The translations under genes were made by a program, and so were the position numbers. A stretch of 64,000 nucleotides of DNA from Neorhizobium tomejilense (GTDB lineage Bacteria; Pseudomonadota; Alphaproteobacteria; Rhizobiales; Rhizobiaceae): NCBI GenBank assembly GCA_002968845.1, contig PVBG01000010.1, positions 124,001 to 188,000 on the forward strand, written 5' to 3'. The first letter of the stretch is position 1. Each line of letters starts with the position of its first letter. Positions 16,368-25,142 of this stretch are shown one piece after another. A model generated the notes under the pieces. That model made no database searches, was not told the DNA's origin, and worked only from the letters and a program-made list of their open reading frames with translations.

Positions 16368-17399
16368 TTAGCGGACGAGCGCGAACAGGCTGGCGTTCGG
16401 CTCGGGCATGATCGGCAGCGGTGCCGACTGCGTCTGGACGATGGTGCGGGACGGGTTGCGCTCATGCCACATGTCCGGGAACCGCTCGATCGCCTGGAGC
16501 ACCTGGTTGTCGAGGATGGCGCCGTAGGCAAAATGCCCCATGAACCCGAAGGGATCGAAGACCCCGACACCGTTGGTCGGCCAGAAGTTATTCTTGACGC
16601 CGGCAACGGTGTAGGGCTGCGAATACTGGACGAACGTCACTTCGCCGATCGAGCCGAGCACCGCATAGTATTTGTTCTCGGCGCCGGTCGAAACCGGGCC
16701 CAGCTGCATCACGCCGCCATCCTGGCGGCGGTTGTCCAGCGCCTTCAGAAACCGCTCACTCTTTTTCAGGAAGCCGGCAGCAGCGCCACCCAAGAGCACC
16801 TCGCGACCGGTAAACCCATCCGTGTCCACCAGAAGCTGAATCCATGCCTCGATGTCGTCAAAGGGATCTACGCCCGTTTCACCCCAGCGGTCGGTACCCG
16901 TCAGAACGATGCTCAGTCCGGGATCGCGCTGGTAGTTCACGGTCTGGGTCGGGTAGTCCTCGCCCTGGACGATCACCTGTCCGGTCCGAAGTGCCTGCGA
17001 GCACATGAATTCCTCGCGGCGGGTGATCCGCAAGTCCTGATCGTCGATCATCGTCGCGAGATTGTAGGCATAACGCTGCGCCGGCGTCACGTTGCCGCCG
17101 ATGCGCTCGCCGGGCATGCGGATCATGTTGCCGCGGGGGCGCAGCGTGTTCTGCGGCTTCACATAGGCAGGCGTGAAGCTGGTTGCCTTGAAGCCGCGGT
17201 TCGCCGAATCCTTGCCCGGAACATCCGGATGCACGAAAGGTGCAAGCTCGCGGTCGGGCAGGATCTTGTCGAAGACGATTTCTTCCGCATCGGAAAGCAC
17301 CGTCGTCGAGAAATAACGGTCGCGGAGGAAAGCCTCCGGCCGGTCGCGCGGAGGCAGAACCGTAATCAGCTCCGCGGTATTGAGAAGGATGTCAGCCAT
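16368..17399 (-). CDS. Major capsid protein (lambda gpE family)
   Basis: The 343-residue protein is almost exactly the length of lambda gpE (341). Signature parts include the N-terminal LITVLPPRDRPEAFLRDRYF, the MPGERIGGNVTPAQRYAYN region and NFWPTNGVGVFDPFGFMGHF near the C-terminus. It forms the icosahedral shell and pairs with the gpD decoration protein encoded just upstream. No N-terminal delta domain is visible, so scaffolding is probably supplied by the separate acidic protein (17786-18331). Confidence 0.92.
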   Translation of the reverse strand: MADILLNTAELITVLPPRDRPEAFLRDRYFSTTVLSDAEEIVFDKILPDRELAPFVHPDVPGKDSANRGFKATSFTPAYVKPQNTLRPRGNMIRMPGERIGGNVTPAQRYAYNLATMIDDQDLRITRREEFMCSQALRTGQVIVQGEDYPTQTVNYQRDPGLSIVLTGTDRWGETGVDPFDDIEAWIQLLVDTDGFTGREVLLGGAAAGFLKKSERFLKALDNRRQDGGVMQLGPVSTGAENKYYAVLGSIGEVTFVQYSQPYTVAGVKNNFWPTNGVGVFDPFGFMGHFAYGAILDNQVLQAIERFPDMWHERNPSRTIVQTQSAPLPIMPEPNASLFALVR

Positions 17400-17426
17400 T
17401 GAAGGTTTCCTTTGCGGGTTAGGCTG

Positions 17427-17783
17427 TTACTTCAGCACGCGGACGTAGAGAGGCGCGCTCTTCTTGCGGAAGGCGGCTTCCACGGTCGCCGGGGTATGAC
17501 CCGCGCCGAGAATGAGCTTGGTGGAATCGAAGGCGGCACTGGCATAAGCTGCCGTCACAACGTCGCCGGCGCTTGCATCGCAGTCGATTGCGAGGACCAG
17601 GTCGGGCGTCTGCGAACCATCGGCCGAAGCGGAGGCCGACAGGGTGTATTTGTCCGAGGCGGTAATGTTGCCGATGACGGCGCCCCGCTTCAGGTTCTGC
17701 CCGCTCACAAGTGTGATGTTGCGGGTGGCGACCGGAACGTCGGAGACGAGCAGGTCATTCGGCGAGAAAGTGGCTTCCGCCAT
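17427..17783 (-). CDS. Head decoration protein (gpD family)
   Basis: The 118-residue protein matches gpD in length (lambda 110) and pattern: SDVPVATRNITLVSGQNLKRGAVIG, where the RGAVIG strand is typical, and AIDCDASAGDVVTAAY. Trimers stabilise the expanded capsid at three-fold positions. It lies between the acidic scaffold-like gene and the capsid gene, as in lambda (C/Nu3, D, E). Confidence 0.9.
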   Translation of the reverse strand: MAEATFSPNDLLVSDVPVATRNITLVSGQNLKRGAVIGNITASDKYTLSASASADGSQTPDLVLAIDCDASAGDVVTAAYASAAFDSTKLILGAGHTPATVEAAFRKKSAPLYVRVLK

Positions 17784-17785
17784 GA

Positions 17786-18331
17786 TCAGGCATCCTTCTG
17801 GTTACGGCCATGCATGGCCTTGATGACATTGCCGACGCCGGCGACGACCGCCTGGCGCTCGGAGCTTTTGCCGGCCCCGCCGCCCGATCCGAGCTGCGGG
17901 GTCCTGCCCTGCATCTTGTCGGCCAGCCGGGAGCCACCCGCGGAGGAGGCAAGCAGGGCGCCAGCCTCTTCGGCGGAATAGAACTTCGTGCCGAAGGCCA
18001 GCTCGGCGGCGAGGCCGGGATTGGCATCGGCGCGGGGATGCGTCAGGATCGACTTGATCCGGCTCTGCTCGGCGCGGCGGATCTTGGTGGAGGCGGAAGC
18101 CTTGGGTTCCTCTCCCTCTTCCTCCTCACCTTCCTTGGGCTTGTCTCCCTCGGGATCTTCTTCCGGCGGATCGCCCTCGGCGGAGGTATCATCCTCCTCG
18201 GTCGTCGCCTCCTCCTCGGCCGGATCGCCTTCCAGATCTTCCGGACGGTCCTCTTCCATCCTGCCGTTGGTCTTTCCCCGCACGGCTGCGAGCACGCTCT
18301 GCGCGAGCGTGTTGCGCGTCAGATTCGACAT
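17786..18331 (-). CDS. Acidic scaffold-like head assembly protein
   Basis: The 181-residue protein has a very acidic middle (residues about 25-75, long runs of Glu/Asp). Its C-terminal region (RIKSILTHPRADANPG, ELAFGTKFYSAEEAGALLA) resembles the tail end of phage S49 protease-scaffold fusions. In lambda the scaffold Nu3 is the C-terminal part of protease C. Here that part seems to be a separate gene after the S49 protease, with 24 bases between them. Scaffolding is inferred from these facts. Confidence 0.65.
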   Translation of the reverse strand: MSNLTRNTLAQSVLAAVRGKTNGRMEEDRPEDLEGDPAEEEATTEEDDTSAEGDPPEEDPEGDKPKEGEEEEGEEPKASASTKIRRAEQSRIKSILTHPRADANPGLAAELAFGTKFYSAEEAGALLASSAGGSRLADKMQGRTPQLGSGGGAGKSSERQAVVAGVGNVIKAMHGRNQKDA

Positions 18332-18355
18332 TGCTGTCTCCTGTAATGTTGGGTT

Positions 18356-19261
18356 CTAGCCGGCGGACCGGCCCAGTTCCGCTTCGAAGGCCGCAAGGAC
18401 CTGCGAAGGCCGTGCCACGACGTCGGCGAGGCCAGCCTCGACCGCCTTCTGTCCACGGTACACACCGGCCTCGGTAGCGAGGGCGGATTTCAGATCGAGA
18501 CGGCCGGCGCGAAACCGCGCCACCGTCGTCGCAAATTCGACGCGAAGCTCTTCCAGCTCCGCAAGTTCGTGCTCGACCACCTCTTTGGGGATCGGCTCAT
18601 AAGGATTGAAGTCGGCCTTTCGCGCGCCGGCCTTCAGGATCGTGACGTTCAAACCTTCCTTGGCGAGCCAGGCGCTCATATCGACATGCATGGAGATGAC
18701 ACCGATAGAACCGCAGATGCCGGTCGACGGAATGACGATCTGCCGCGCCGCCGATGCGAGCAGGTAGCCGGCAGAACATGCGTGATCGGTCAGGATTGCG
18801 ATCGTCGGTTTCTTCTGCGAAAGCTCAAAGAGCACCTCGCAGCAATCGAAAGCTCCGGTGACCTCGCCGCCGAAGCTGTCGATTTCCAAGATGGCTCCGC
18901 GGATGGACGCATCATCTATGCAGTCCAACGCCTGAACGGTGATCCCTTCATAGCTGGTCATGCCTGACGACTTACCGAGCCATTTGCCCTTGTTCACCAA
19001 GGAACCTTCGATCTCGATCAGGGCGATACCTTCGGCTACGCGACCCGGGCCGCGGTAGATCTTGTCGCCTTCCCAATCGACGGCATCGCGGAGTTTCTGC
19101 CCGATGATGCCAAGGGATTCACCGCCCTGAATGCTTGCGGCAACATCCGGCAGGCCAAGAACACGAGGTCCGAAGGCGCGCGCGATGATGTCGCCCTTGG
19201 CCGGATGCAAGAACAACGGGGTGTTGAACATCCGGCTGGCGATTTCGGGATAGTTCGTCAT
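18356..19261 (-). CDS. S49-family prohead protease
   Basis: The 301-residue protein has the S49/SppA-like fold: the strand ILEIDSFGGEVTGAFDC, the catalytic serine in HACSAGYLLAS (Ser163), and the probable catalytic lysine in GARKADFNPY (Lys215). It processes capsid and portal proteins during head maturation. It overlaps the portal stop as ATGA. The scaffold-like C-terminal extension normally fused to such proteases is missing here and appears as the next gene. Confidence 0.9.
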   Translation of the reverse strand: MTNYPEIASRMFNTPLFLHPAKGDIIARAFGPRVLGLPDVAASIQGGESLGIIGQKLRDAVDWEGDKIYRGPGRVAEGIALIEIEGSLVNKGKWLGKSSGMTSYEGITVQALDCIDDASIRGAILEIDSFGGEVTGAFDCCEVLFELSQKKPTIAILTDHACSAGYLLASAARQIVIPSTGICGSIGVISMHVDMSAWLAKEGLNVTILKAGARKADFNPYEPIPKEVVEHELAELEELRVEFATTVARFRAGRLDLKSALATEAGVYRGQKAVEAGLADVVARPSQVLAAFEAELGRSAG

Positions 19262-20979
19262 GCCGGCACCTTTCTGCTGATGGACGGAATACCGGCCGGA
19301 TGACGCCGAGACGCCGATCGTGCATCCTGTTCGACCGGCGCCAGACCATCGCTATCGCGATCCGCGACGGGCGCCGGCCGGGTTGCCGGGTCGATCATGG
19401 ACGGATGTTGCAATCCCCGCGCCTCGTACTCGCGGACCTCGACGGCGAGTTGCTCCATGTCGTCGCGCCAGTCGCCGCCCTGCTCGGCGGCCTCCTTCTG
19501 CAGCGTGGTCAAGCGGTTCTTCATCCGCTCGCCGGCAGCCTGGGCTTCCTTCAGCGGATCAATCCAGCCGCGGCCGGGACCGATCCATTCGGCATGGCAC
19601 CACGCGGCGGGATTTTCCGCGAAGGGAACCGCACCGGCCGGCAGGTCGATCCGCCCGCTGTCGAACTGCTCCTCCAGCCACGCCCGATAGATCGGCGACA
19701 TGAACTGCGACGCGAAGCCCCCCTTCTTCACCGCGAAGCCGCGCCAGATCTCCAGCAGTGCGGCACGGGCGGACGAATAGTTGACGTTGCTCCAGTCCAT
19801 GGTCAGCTGCTCGTAGGTCAGACCGACGGCGCTCGCGACCTTGCGCAGTGCTGCGTTGACGAAGGCTTCGAAGTTGGCGTTAGGGTGCTCTGGCTTTGTG
19901 AGGTTCGCCTTTTCGCCGGGCTGCAACATGTTGACGCGGACGCCGGGCAGATCGATCGGCGCCGCGCCGTAGTAGGCCTTCTGCGCCTGTGCCATCTCGC
20001 CGTAGAGCTGCTGAACACCGCCGGGCGTGACATCCGATCCCATGGCGTCCAGAAACTCTTCTGGATCGAAGGGCGTTTCGATGAAGGCCGCCATGACGGC
20101 GTTCAGCATCGCAGCCTGGCTCTCATAGTCCTCATAGTCGGTCGATTGCTTGATCGACCGAATAACCGGCGCCCAATCGGATACGCCCCGGGTCATGCCG
20201 GCCCGTTTCTGGTCGAAAGCATGCACCACGATGGGGCGGCCCCATTCTGTCGACCGCTCGACATACTCCCAGTTCCAGAGCCCCATATTGCCCGCGAAGA
20301 ACTCGCCGGGATGGGATTTGCGGAAATGATAGCCAAGCGGGGCGCCGTAACCATTGATGGCGACGCCGTCGCGGAGGAATTCCTCGTCCATCCGGCCCAT
20401 GGGGTTTGAGCAACGGGCCGGATCGATGACATGGACACCGGTCTTGAACAGCGGAGCATCGTCCTGCCAGGCGACGATCGCGAAGGCTTCACCCTCGGCG
20501 CCGAACCGATGGCGCGCAGCAAGACCGAGGATCCCGGCCATGGTCTTGCTGCGCTCCGCATCGCACCATTTGTCGACGTCGTTGGTATAGTCCCACCACA
20601 GGCTTTCGATCTGGCCAGAGACCTCTTCAGCCTGCTGAAAGGTCATGTTCAGCGACTTGTGGTTCGGCTTCGCGGCAAGGGTCCAACCAGAACCGATGAT
20701 GTTATCGACCAGACGCGACGTGCCGGCGGCGCCCCAGCCGTCATTTCGGGCAACGTCGTTCAGACGGTCGACGATATCGGTGCGCGACCATGACAGCGCG
20801 GCCTGTCCCGACCATGTGCCGGGGCGCCATTTGGCAAGGTTGGGGTGGTCATACGCAGCGCCTTGATAGGCAGTGGACGCCAGGGCGCGGTTTTTCGCGA
20901 CCTGAAGGCGCGCGGCCGAACGGACATGCGGCGCAAGCGGCCGTGCGTCCGGCCCAAGGATCTCGATTTGTCCGCTCAT
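19258..20979 (-). CDS. Portal protein (lambda gpB family)
   Basis: The 573-residue protein (lambda gpB is 533) carries the family phrases TSRLVDNIIGSGWTL, HRFGAEGEAFAIV and LTYEQLTMDWSNVNYSSARAAL. Twelve copies form the DNA channel at one vertex, bound to terminase during packaging and later to the head completion proteins. Its start overlaps the gpW gene stop (ATGA), and its stop overlaps the protease start. Confidence 0.93.
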   Translation of the reverse strand: MSGQIEILGPDARPLAPHVRSAARLQVAKNRALASTAYQGAAYDHPNLAKWRPGTWSGQAALSWSRTDIVDRLNDVARNDGWGAAGTSRLVDNIIGSGWTLAAKPNHKSLNMTFQQAEEVSGQIESLWWDYTNDVDKWCDAERSKTMAGILGLAARHRFGAEGEAFAIVAWQDDAPLFKTGVHVIDPARCSNPMGRMDEEFLRDGVAINGYGAPLGYHFRKSHPGEFFAGNMGLWNWEYVERSTEWGRPIVVHAFDQKRAGMTRGVSDWAPVIRSIKQSTDYEDYESQAAMLNAVMAAFIETPFDPEEFLDAMGSDVTPGGVQQLYGEMAQAQKAYYGAAPIDLPGVRVNMLQPGEKANLTKPEHPNANFEAFVNAALRKVASAVGLTYEQLTMDWSNVNYSSARAALLEIWRGFAVKKGGFASQFMSPIYRAWLEEQFDSGRIDLPAGAVPFAENPAAWCHAEWIGPGRGWIDPLKEAQAAGERMKNRLTTLQKEAAEQGGDWRDDMEQLAVEVREYEARGLQHPSMIDPATRPAPVADRDSDGLAPVEQDARSASRRHPAGIPSISRKVPA

Positions 20980-21212
20980 CCGAAGATCACTCCACGGCTG
21001 CGGGCGCGGCTGGAAGTTCTCAATCCCAATTGAGCTTCCAGCGTCCGGACATACTGGCGCAACGAACCCGCGTTGGCGGCTGAATAAGTGATGTTCTCGC
21101 CGTTATAGGCGAGGCTCACTTCCGCTCCGCCGATCTCGAGGCGGTGCAAAGCTGCCCGCGCTTCGGAGAGCTGCGCCTCGAGGAGCGCCCGCTGTTCTAC
21201 AGTCAAAGCCAT
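20976..21212 (-). CDS. Head completion protein (gpW family)
   Basis: The 78-residue product begins TVEQRALLEAQLSEARAALHRLEIG, the two-helix gpW pattern, then a short beta hairpin (AEVSLAYNGENITYSAAN) and a terminal helix. Lambda gpW is 68 residues. It plugs the portal after packaging and lets FII join. Position between large terminase and portal is the same as in lambda. Confidence 0.88.
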   Translation of the reverse strand: MALTVEQRALLEAQLSEARAALHRLEIGGAEVSLAYNGENITYSAANAGSLRQYVRTLEAQLGLRTSSRARSRGVIFG

Positions 21213-21220
21213 CGAAGTTC

Positions 21221-23260
21221 CTATCGGTTGCGTTGAGCAGCGCGCGCGGCACGGGCGAGCGCCGCGGCGACAAGGCTGGATTGTTCGGTTTCCGAATCCT
21301 GCTGGGACGGGCTCGCATCGCCGGGAAGCATCCCGGTCAGCAGGTCCTCGATATCGCCCTGTACCGGAGCCTCGATCTTGGCGAGCACTTCCTCACGGAC
21401 ATCCCAATCGTCATCGGTCCAGTACGGAATGCCAAGCCGAATGGCGCCAGCACGGGCTTGGTTGAGCATGTCGAGCACCTCGTTGCGCTGGCCCGCCGGC
21501 AGCTTCCAGACCCAACGCGGATGCCCCGTCTTCGTCTTCTCAGGGACCCGGCTTTCCGACGTCGCCTGCTGATAGAAGTCATCGCCGAGGCCGATGGCGA
21601 ACCGGATGTAGCCAGACTGCTCGGCGTCCTCTTTCTTGAAGTCCCGATAGAGGCCCATTTTCATCACCGACGCATTGAAGTTGAAGAACCGGCTGGTCCA
21701 CTTCTGCTTCTTCGGCTTGCCCTTACGGTCGTATTCGCGCACCTGGCTCAGAAGCGGTGCGGCGTCTCGATTGTCGCCGCGTACCATGATGACGCGCGAC
21801 TTCGGGTGCTTACGCGCCCACATCCAAACGTCCTCGGTATAGGCATTGCCGTCGATCGCCGTCAGATCGACCTTGCGGCGCCGCCCTGCTTCGTCCAGCC
21901 ATGACCGCTCGATCAGGCGATCGAGCGCCGCACGCACCTCCGGTTCGGAAATATGTCCAGAATGATCCTTGTGGCCCGGCAGGTGACTTCCCGCGGAACT
22001 GTCAATCCGTCCGAAATCGATCACCGCATTGAAACGGTTTCGGCCCCATCCCCGCAACAGCCACTCGACACGGTCGCCCTGCACGTCGACGCCGAGCGTG
22101 AGAGCGAGGATACCGGCGGGGACCACACCGCGGCGGAAGCCTGCTTCCTCGGCGCGATCCCGGAGATCCTCCCAGGCGATAGCCTTGTTTTCGGCTTCAA
22201 ATTCGAGGCCGAGCCAGTCGTTCCAAAAGACCTGCTCGGTTCCAGCTGCTTTCTCCCGGTCGTCTGGGGCGCCCGATTGCACCTTCAGCCAGGCGCGGGC
22301 GATTGCCTCCCACGACTCCAGTGGGGAATAGGCAACCCAGATATGAAACGAGCGATGGTAACGCGCTCGCTCCGGATATTTGGCAACCCAGGTGGCACCG
22401 TTCTCCGGTTTGACCATCCATGACCGGTGATGTTCGTGGATCTCGCAACCGCAATGGACGCAAACGAAATGCGCTTTCTCCGGATGTTCGGGATCAATGT
22501 GATCCCGCATGTTTTCCCAGCGGAGCTCCTGCAGCTCGCGGCAGTGCGGGCACGGCACATGATAGCGCTCCTGCGTCCCGTCGAGGTAGTTTGCCGAGAT
22601 CCGGCAGCCCGGCGCTATAAGCGGCGTCGAGATCTTGAATACCTTGCGGTCAAAGAACGCCTTGGATCGGCTATCCGCCTGCACCTCCGGATCGCCGGCA
22701 TCGTTCATCGACCATTTCGCCAGGTCGTCCTGCACCTGGCGCCGCGGCGAGATCATCGAGAGGCCGGCCGGCGAGTTCGCCCCGGCCGCCTGCAGGGCGC
22801 CGCGGCCGTCCATCCGTTCCTTGTAGAGGATCGAATTTCCGCCTTCGCGGCTGGACTCCGAGAACAGAAGCCGGACGGCCGTCGTCTCGCGCAACAGCGG
22901 CATCAGCTTCGTCTTCGACCACCGGCTCGCGTTCTCCTCGGTCGGATGGACGTAGAGGAAATCGCATGGCGCCAGAACCAAAGTGCCGAACAGGAAGATG
23001 TTCGCAAGCACCGTGCCGCCGACCTGCGCCGACTTCTTCAGCGTTACCACGGTGCAGGGATCGTCCGGCGCCAGGGCACGCAGGATCTCGGAGAAGAACG
23101 GAAACAGGTCCTCGCGGTACCGCCCCGGCTGCGCCGAGATACGCTCTGAAAATACGATCTCCTCTTTGGCGAACTTCAGGAAGTCGACGGCCGGCGGCGG
23201 TTCGCAGGCTTTCGCCAGCTCCTGGAACGCCAGCTTCGCCGGATTGAACAGCATCGTCAT
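21221..23260 (-). CDS. Terminase large subunit (lambda gpA family)
   Basis: The 679-residue protein (lambda gpA is 641) has the adenine-binding and Walker-A-like motif KSAQVGGT (residues 76-83), the RRQVQDDLAKW segment, a cysteine set in HCRELQELRW and CVHCGCEIHEHH, and the nuclease part starting LTLGVDVQGDRVEW. GpA enzymes cut cos sites and drive DNA into the prohead, so cohesive-end packaging is expected. The start overlaps the small-subunit stop as ATGA. Confidence 0.94.
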   Translation of the reverse strand: MTMLFNPAKLAFQELAKACEPPPAVDFLKFAKEEIVFSERISAQPGRYREDLFPFFSEILRALAPDDPCTVVTLKKSAQVGGTVLANIFLFGTLVLAPCDFLYVHPTEENASRWSKTKLMPLLRETTAVRLLFSESSREGGNSILYKERMDGRGALQAAGANSPAGLSMISPRRQVQDDLAKWSMNDAGDPEVQADSRSKAFFDRKVFKISTPLIAPGCRISANYLDGTQERYHVPCPHCRELQELRWENMRDHIDPEHPEKAHFVCVHCGCEIHEHHRSWMVKPENGATWVAKYPERARYHRSFHIWVAYSPLESWEAIARAWLKVQSGAPDDREKAAGTEQVFWNDWLGLEFEAENKAIAWEDLRDRAEEAGFRRGVVPAGILALTLGVDVQGDRVEWLLRGWGRNRFNAVIDFGRIDSSAGSHLPGHKDHSGHISEPEVRAALDRLIERSWLDEAGRRRKVDLTAIDGNAYTEDVWMWARKHPKSRVIMVRGDNRDAAPLLSQVREYDRKGKPKKQKWTSRFFNFNASVMKMGLYRDFKKEDAEQSGYIRFAIGLGDDFYQQATSESRVPEKTKTGHPRWVWKLPAGQRNEVLDMLNQARAGAIRLGIPYWTDDDWDVREEVLAKIEAPVQGDIEDLLTGMLPGDASPSQQDSETEQSSLVAAALARAARAAQRNR

Positions 23261-23907
23261 TCGCTGGCATCCTCGACGTGAACTGGTTCGGCGTCAGCCT
23301 GCTGGCGGAACCGTTCGGCCTGTACCGCGCGGACCGCCCGAAAGGATTTCGCCAGCGCATGGTGAGCGTCGCGCTGCGGCACTCCGAATTGTTCGGCCAT
23401 GGCTTCCGACATCTGTTGCAGGCCTTGCTCCATGACACTGAATGCAGCGGCAATGGCTTTCGCCATCGCCCGGCGGCCGTCCTCGGTCAGCATGTACCGC
23501 CCAACGTCGAGCAGCTCTTCGCGCTCCGCCTGGTCGGTCTTGATCCGCTCACGTCGCAACCGCAGCTGCGCAAGCTCATCGACGGGCTGATCCTGCGTGC
23601 CAGGCGGCGGAGGTGATGGCGGCGCGTCACCCCTCGGCGTGAACAGGTTGGCGTCGGGAGCCTGCTGGGCCTTCGGCTCCGGGGCCCGCATAGCGGCGCC
23701 GTTGGCACCGAACCTCTGTCCCGGCTCCAGAGTTTTCCGAAGCTGGTCCTTTGCAAGAACCGGATTGATCTTTGCCCGCCGCCCCTCGCCCTCGATGGCA
23801 GCGCCGAAGATCTTTCCCTCTGCGATGTATTGAGACACCCGCCCCGGGCTGACGCCGAGCATCACGGCGAAATCGCCCTTGCTGACCGATCCGGTTTGGA
23901 GGTTCAT
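23257..23907 (-). CDS. Terminase small subunit (Nu1-like DNA-binding protein)
   Basis: The 216-residue protein starts with a winged helix-turn-helix of the Nu1 type (FAVMLGVSPGRVSQYIAEGKI). A proline-rich linker (about residues 75-105) follows, then a helical C-terminus (LRLRRERIKTDQAEREELL) that would bind the large subunit. It recognises the cos region. A cluster of TTTAGG-type repeats lies immediately upstream of its start (23908-23957) and is the natural candidate for its binding site. Confidence 0.85.
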   Translation of the reverse strand: MNLQTGSVSKGDFAVMLGVSPGRVSQYIAEGKIFGAAIEGEGRRAKINPVLAKDQLRKTLEPGQRFGANGAAMRAPEPKAQQAPDANLFTPRGDAPPSPPPPGTQDQPVDELAQLRLRRERIKTDQAEREELLDVGRYMLTEDGRRAMAKAIAAAFSVMEQGLQQMSEAMAEQFGVPQRDAHHALAKSFRAVRAVQAERFRQQADAEPVHVEDASE

Positions 23908-23957
23908 TTTAGGCTCTACTTTACCCGGGCTTTAGTTTAGGGTTTCAACTTTAGGCT
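23908..23957. repeat. TTTAGG-type repeats before terminase: candidate cosB (R sites)
   Basis: On the plus strand TTTAGGCT occurs at 23908-23915 and again at 23950-23957, exactly 42 bp apart. Between them are TTTACC (23920), TTTAGT (23931) and TTTAGGG (23936). The spacing is near 11-14 bp, about one helical turn. In lambda, R sites bound by Nu1 lie just before the Nu1 gene; the gene here is also Nu1-like. Function is inferred from position and repetition. Confidence 0.5.
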
Positions 23958-24081
23958 TCTAAAAATCGCTCAGACTGCCGCGACATAGCCGTGCCAAATA
24001 TCCGATGGGCGCTTTTGGCCAGGGAGGACCCGCGATTTGAGCCTAGGGCCTTTGGCCACGACGATGATGATGAGAGGGGTA

Positions 24082-24348
24082 ATGGACAAGCTTTTGGAAG
24101 TGATCGGCTCGCTCGGCGTGTGCGCTGTGCTGCTAACATTGGTCCTACTGGCATCAGCCAGCCAGGGCGGCGCGGATGCCGCGATCGTAGTTCTTGGATC
24201 ATTACCCTGGGCCGTCCCAGCTCTCATAGGCTGCGTGATCATCGCAGCCTTCGGCGTCATGCTAGGTGAACTGAAAGCAATTCGTTTGGCTTCAGAGATA
24301 CAGTCGCTACACTTGCGCGACTTGGTCAAACAACGGGACCGATCCTAA
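24082..24348 (+). CDS. Two-helix membrane protein, reversed insert in the late operon
   Basis: The 88-residue protein has two membrane segments (residues about 8-27 and 32-55), followed by a charged helix (LKAIRLASEIQSLHLRDLVKQRDRS). The ATG at 24082 has GAGAGGGG just upstream and is preferred to earlier in-frame methionines. It is on the plus strand between two minus-strand late genes, like a lambdoid moron. It could be a holin-type or superinfection-exclusion protein; the sequence does not decide. Confidence 0.65.
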   Translation: MDKLLEVIGSLGVCAVLLTLVLLASASQGGADAAIVVLGSLPWAVPALIGCVIIAAFGVMLGELKAIRLASEIQSLHLRDLVKQRDRS

Positions 24349-24353
24349 CTTCT

Positions 24354-25100
24354 CTACGGCGCCTGCCTTAGCAGTCGATCGAAGTGGCGCTCGAAGTTCA
24401 TCGGTAACACCGCATCTACATGCCGCTCGACAACCTCACGAAGCCTCAGGCGAATTCGGTAACCTTCGGATCGAAGGAACAAGACGACCGGCTTGATGCC
24501 CCCCGTCCCTGGGTTCCTCTCCCATATACCTGGGAACAGCTGCCCGCCGCGCTTCGGCACGAAGAACCGCGCGCTGCGGTAGTTCTTGTTCCGCTTCACT
24601 GACGCATCCGAGCGAACGCGGGTCGCGCCAGCACCGCGATAGTCAATCTGCAGATCTGCCATGAAGCGGTTGATATACCCTTGCGTCATGTTGCCATAAC
24701 GATCCCGAGGCGTATCGCGAGCAGGTACGGCAACCTCACCCTTCTGCATCGCGCCCCGCTGGATAAGCTGGCGCTCGAAAGCCTTGTGGGTACGATACCC
24801 GCCCTCGATCTGGGGTCCGAGGAATGCTGTCGCAGGCAATCCGCCCTTGGTCCTATCCCCGGTTACCGCGACTGCGGCCCGGAGGTTTTCCTTGGTTGCC
24901 GGATCATACACCACACCGCGTTTCGCATAAGGAGTGGGGCGATCGAATACCCGATCCATCTCGTTCTGCACTTCGATACGGCCTGACTTGACTGTATCGT
25001 TCAGCGCGTTGCGGATCACGCTCGGCATCCTGTTGCGCTCGACATCCCGCAGATATCGATCGAACTGGCTGAAATCTATTTTGACGTGAGCTTCGATCAT
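24354..25100 (-). CDS. Minor tail protein Z-like (tail completion)
   Basis: The 248-residue protein contains SVIRNALNDTVKSGRIEVQNEM followed by FDRPTPYAKRGVVY, the pattern of the phage minor tail Z family (PF06763), which acts in tail completion. In lambda, Z lies between FII and U; here it lies upstream of the terminase. The ATG at 25100 lies after a terminator hairpin, in a position suiting the first gene of the late transcript; an upstream GTG at 25154 would place the hairpin within the gene and is rejected. The ATG lacks a well-spaced Shine-Dalgarno sequence. Confidence 0.7.
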   Translation of the reverse strand: MIEAHVKIDFSQFDRYLRDVERNRMPSVIRNALNDTVKSGRIEVQNEMDRVFDRPTPYAKRGVVYDPATKENLRAAVAVTGDRTKGGLPATAFLGPQIEGGYRTHKAFERQLIQRGAMQKGEVAVPARDTPRDRYGNMTQGYINRFMADLQIDYRGAGATRVRSDASVKRNKNYRSARFFVPKRGGQLFPGIWERNPGTGGIKPVVLFLRSEGYRIRLRLREVVERHVDAVLPMNFERHFDRLLRQAP

Positions 25101-25115
25101 CCTGCTTAATGCAGG

Positions 25116-25142
25116 AAGAAAAAAGGCGACCTCTCGGTCGCC
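25116..25142 (-). terminator. Intrinsic terminator between NusG-like gene and late genes
   Basis: GGCGACC (25125-25131) and GGTCGCC (25136-25142) form a perfect 7-bp stem with a TCTC loop (plus-strand letters). The run of A at 25116-25124 becomes a T tract after the stem on the minus strand, so leftward transcripts should stop here, about 20 bases before the first late gene. Late gene expression would then require read-through. Confidence 0.85.

Noticed and set aside
15885-17402. A 505-codon plus-strand frame opposite the major capsid gene
   Set aside because: Arginine- and histidine-rich composition typical of the reverse of a GC-rich gene; the capsid gene opposite is certain.
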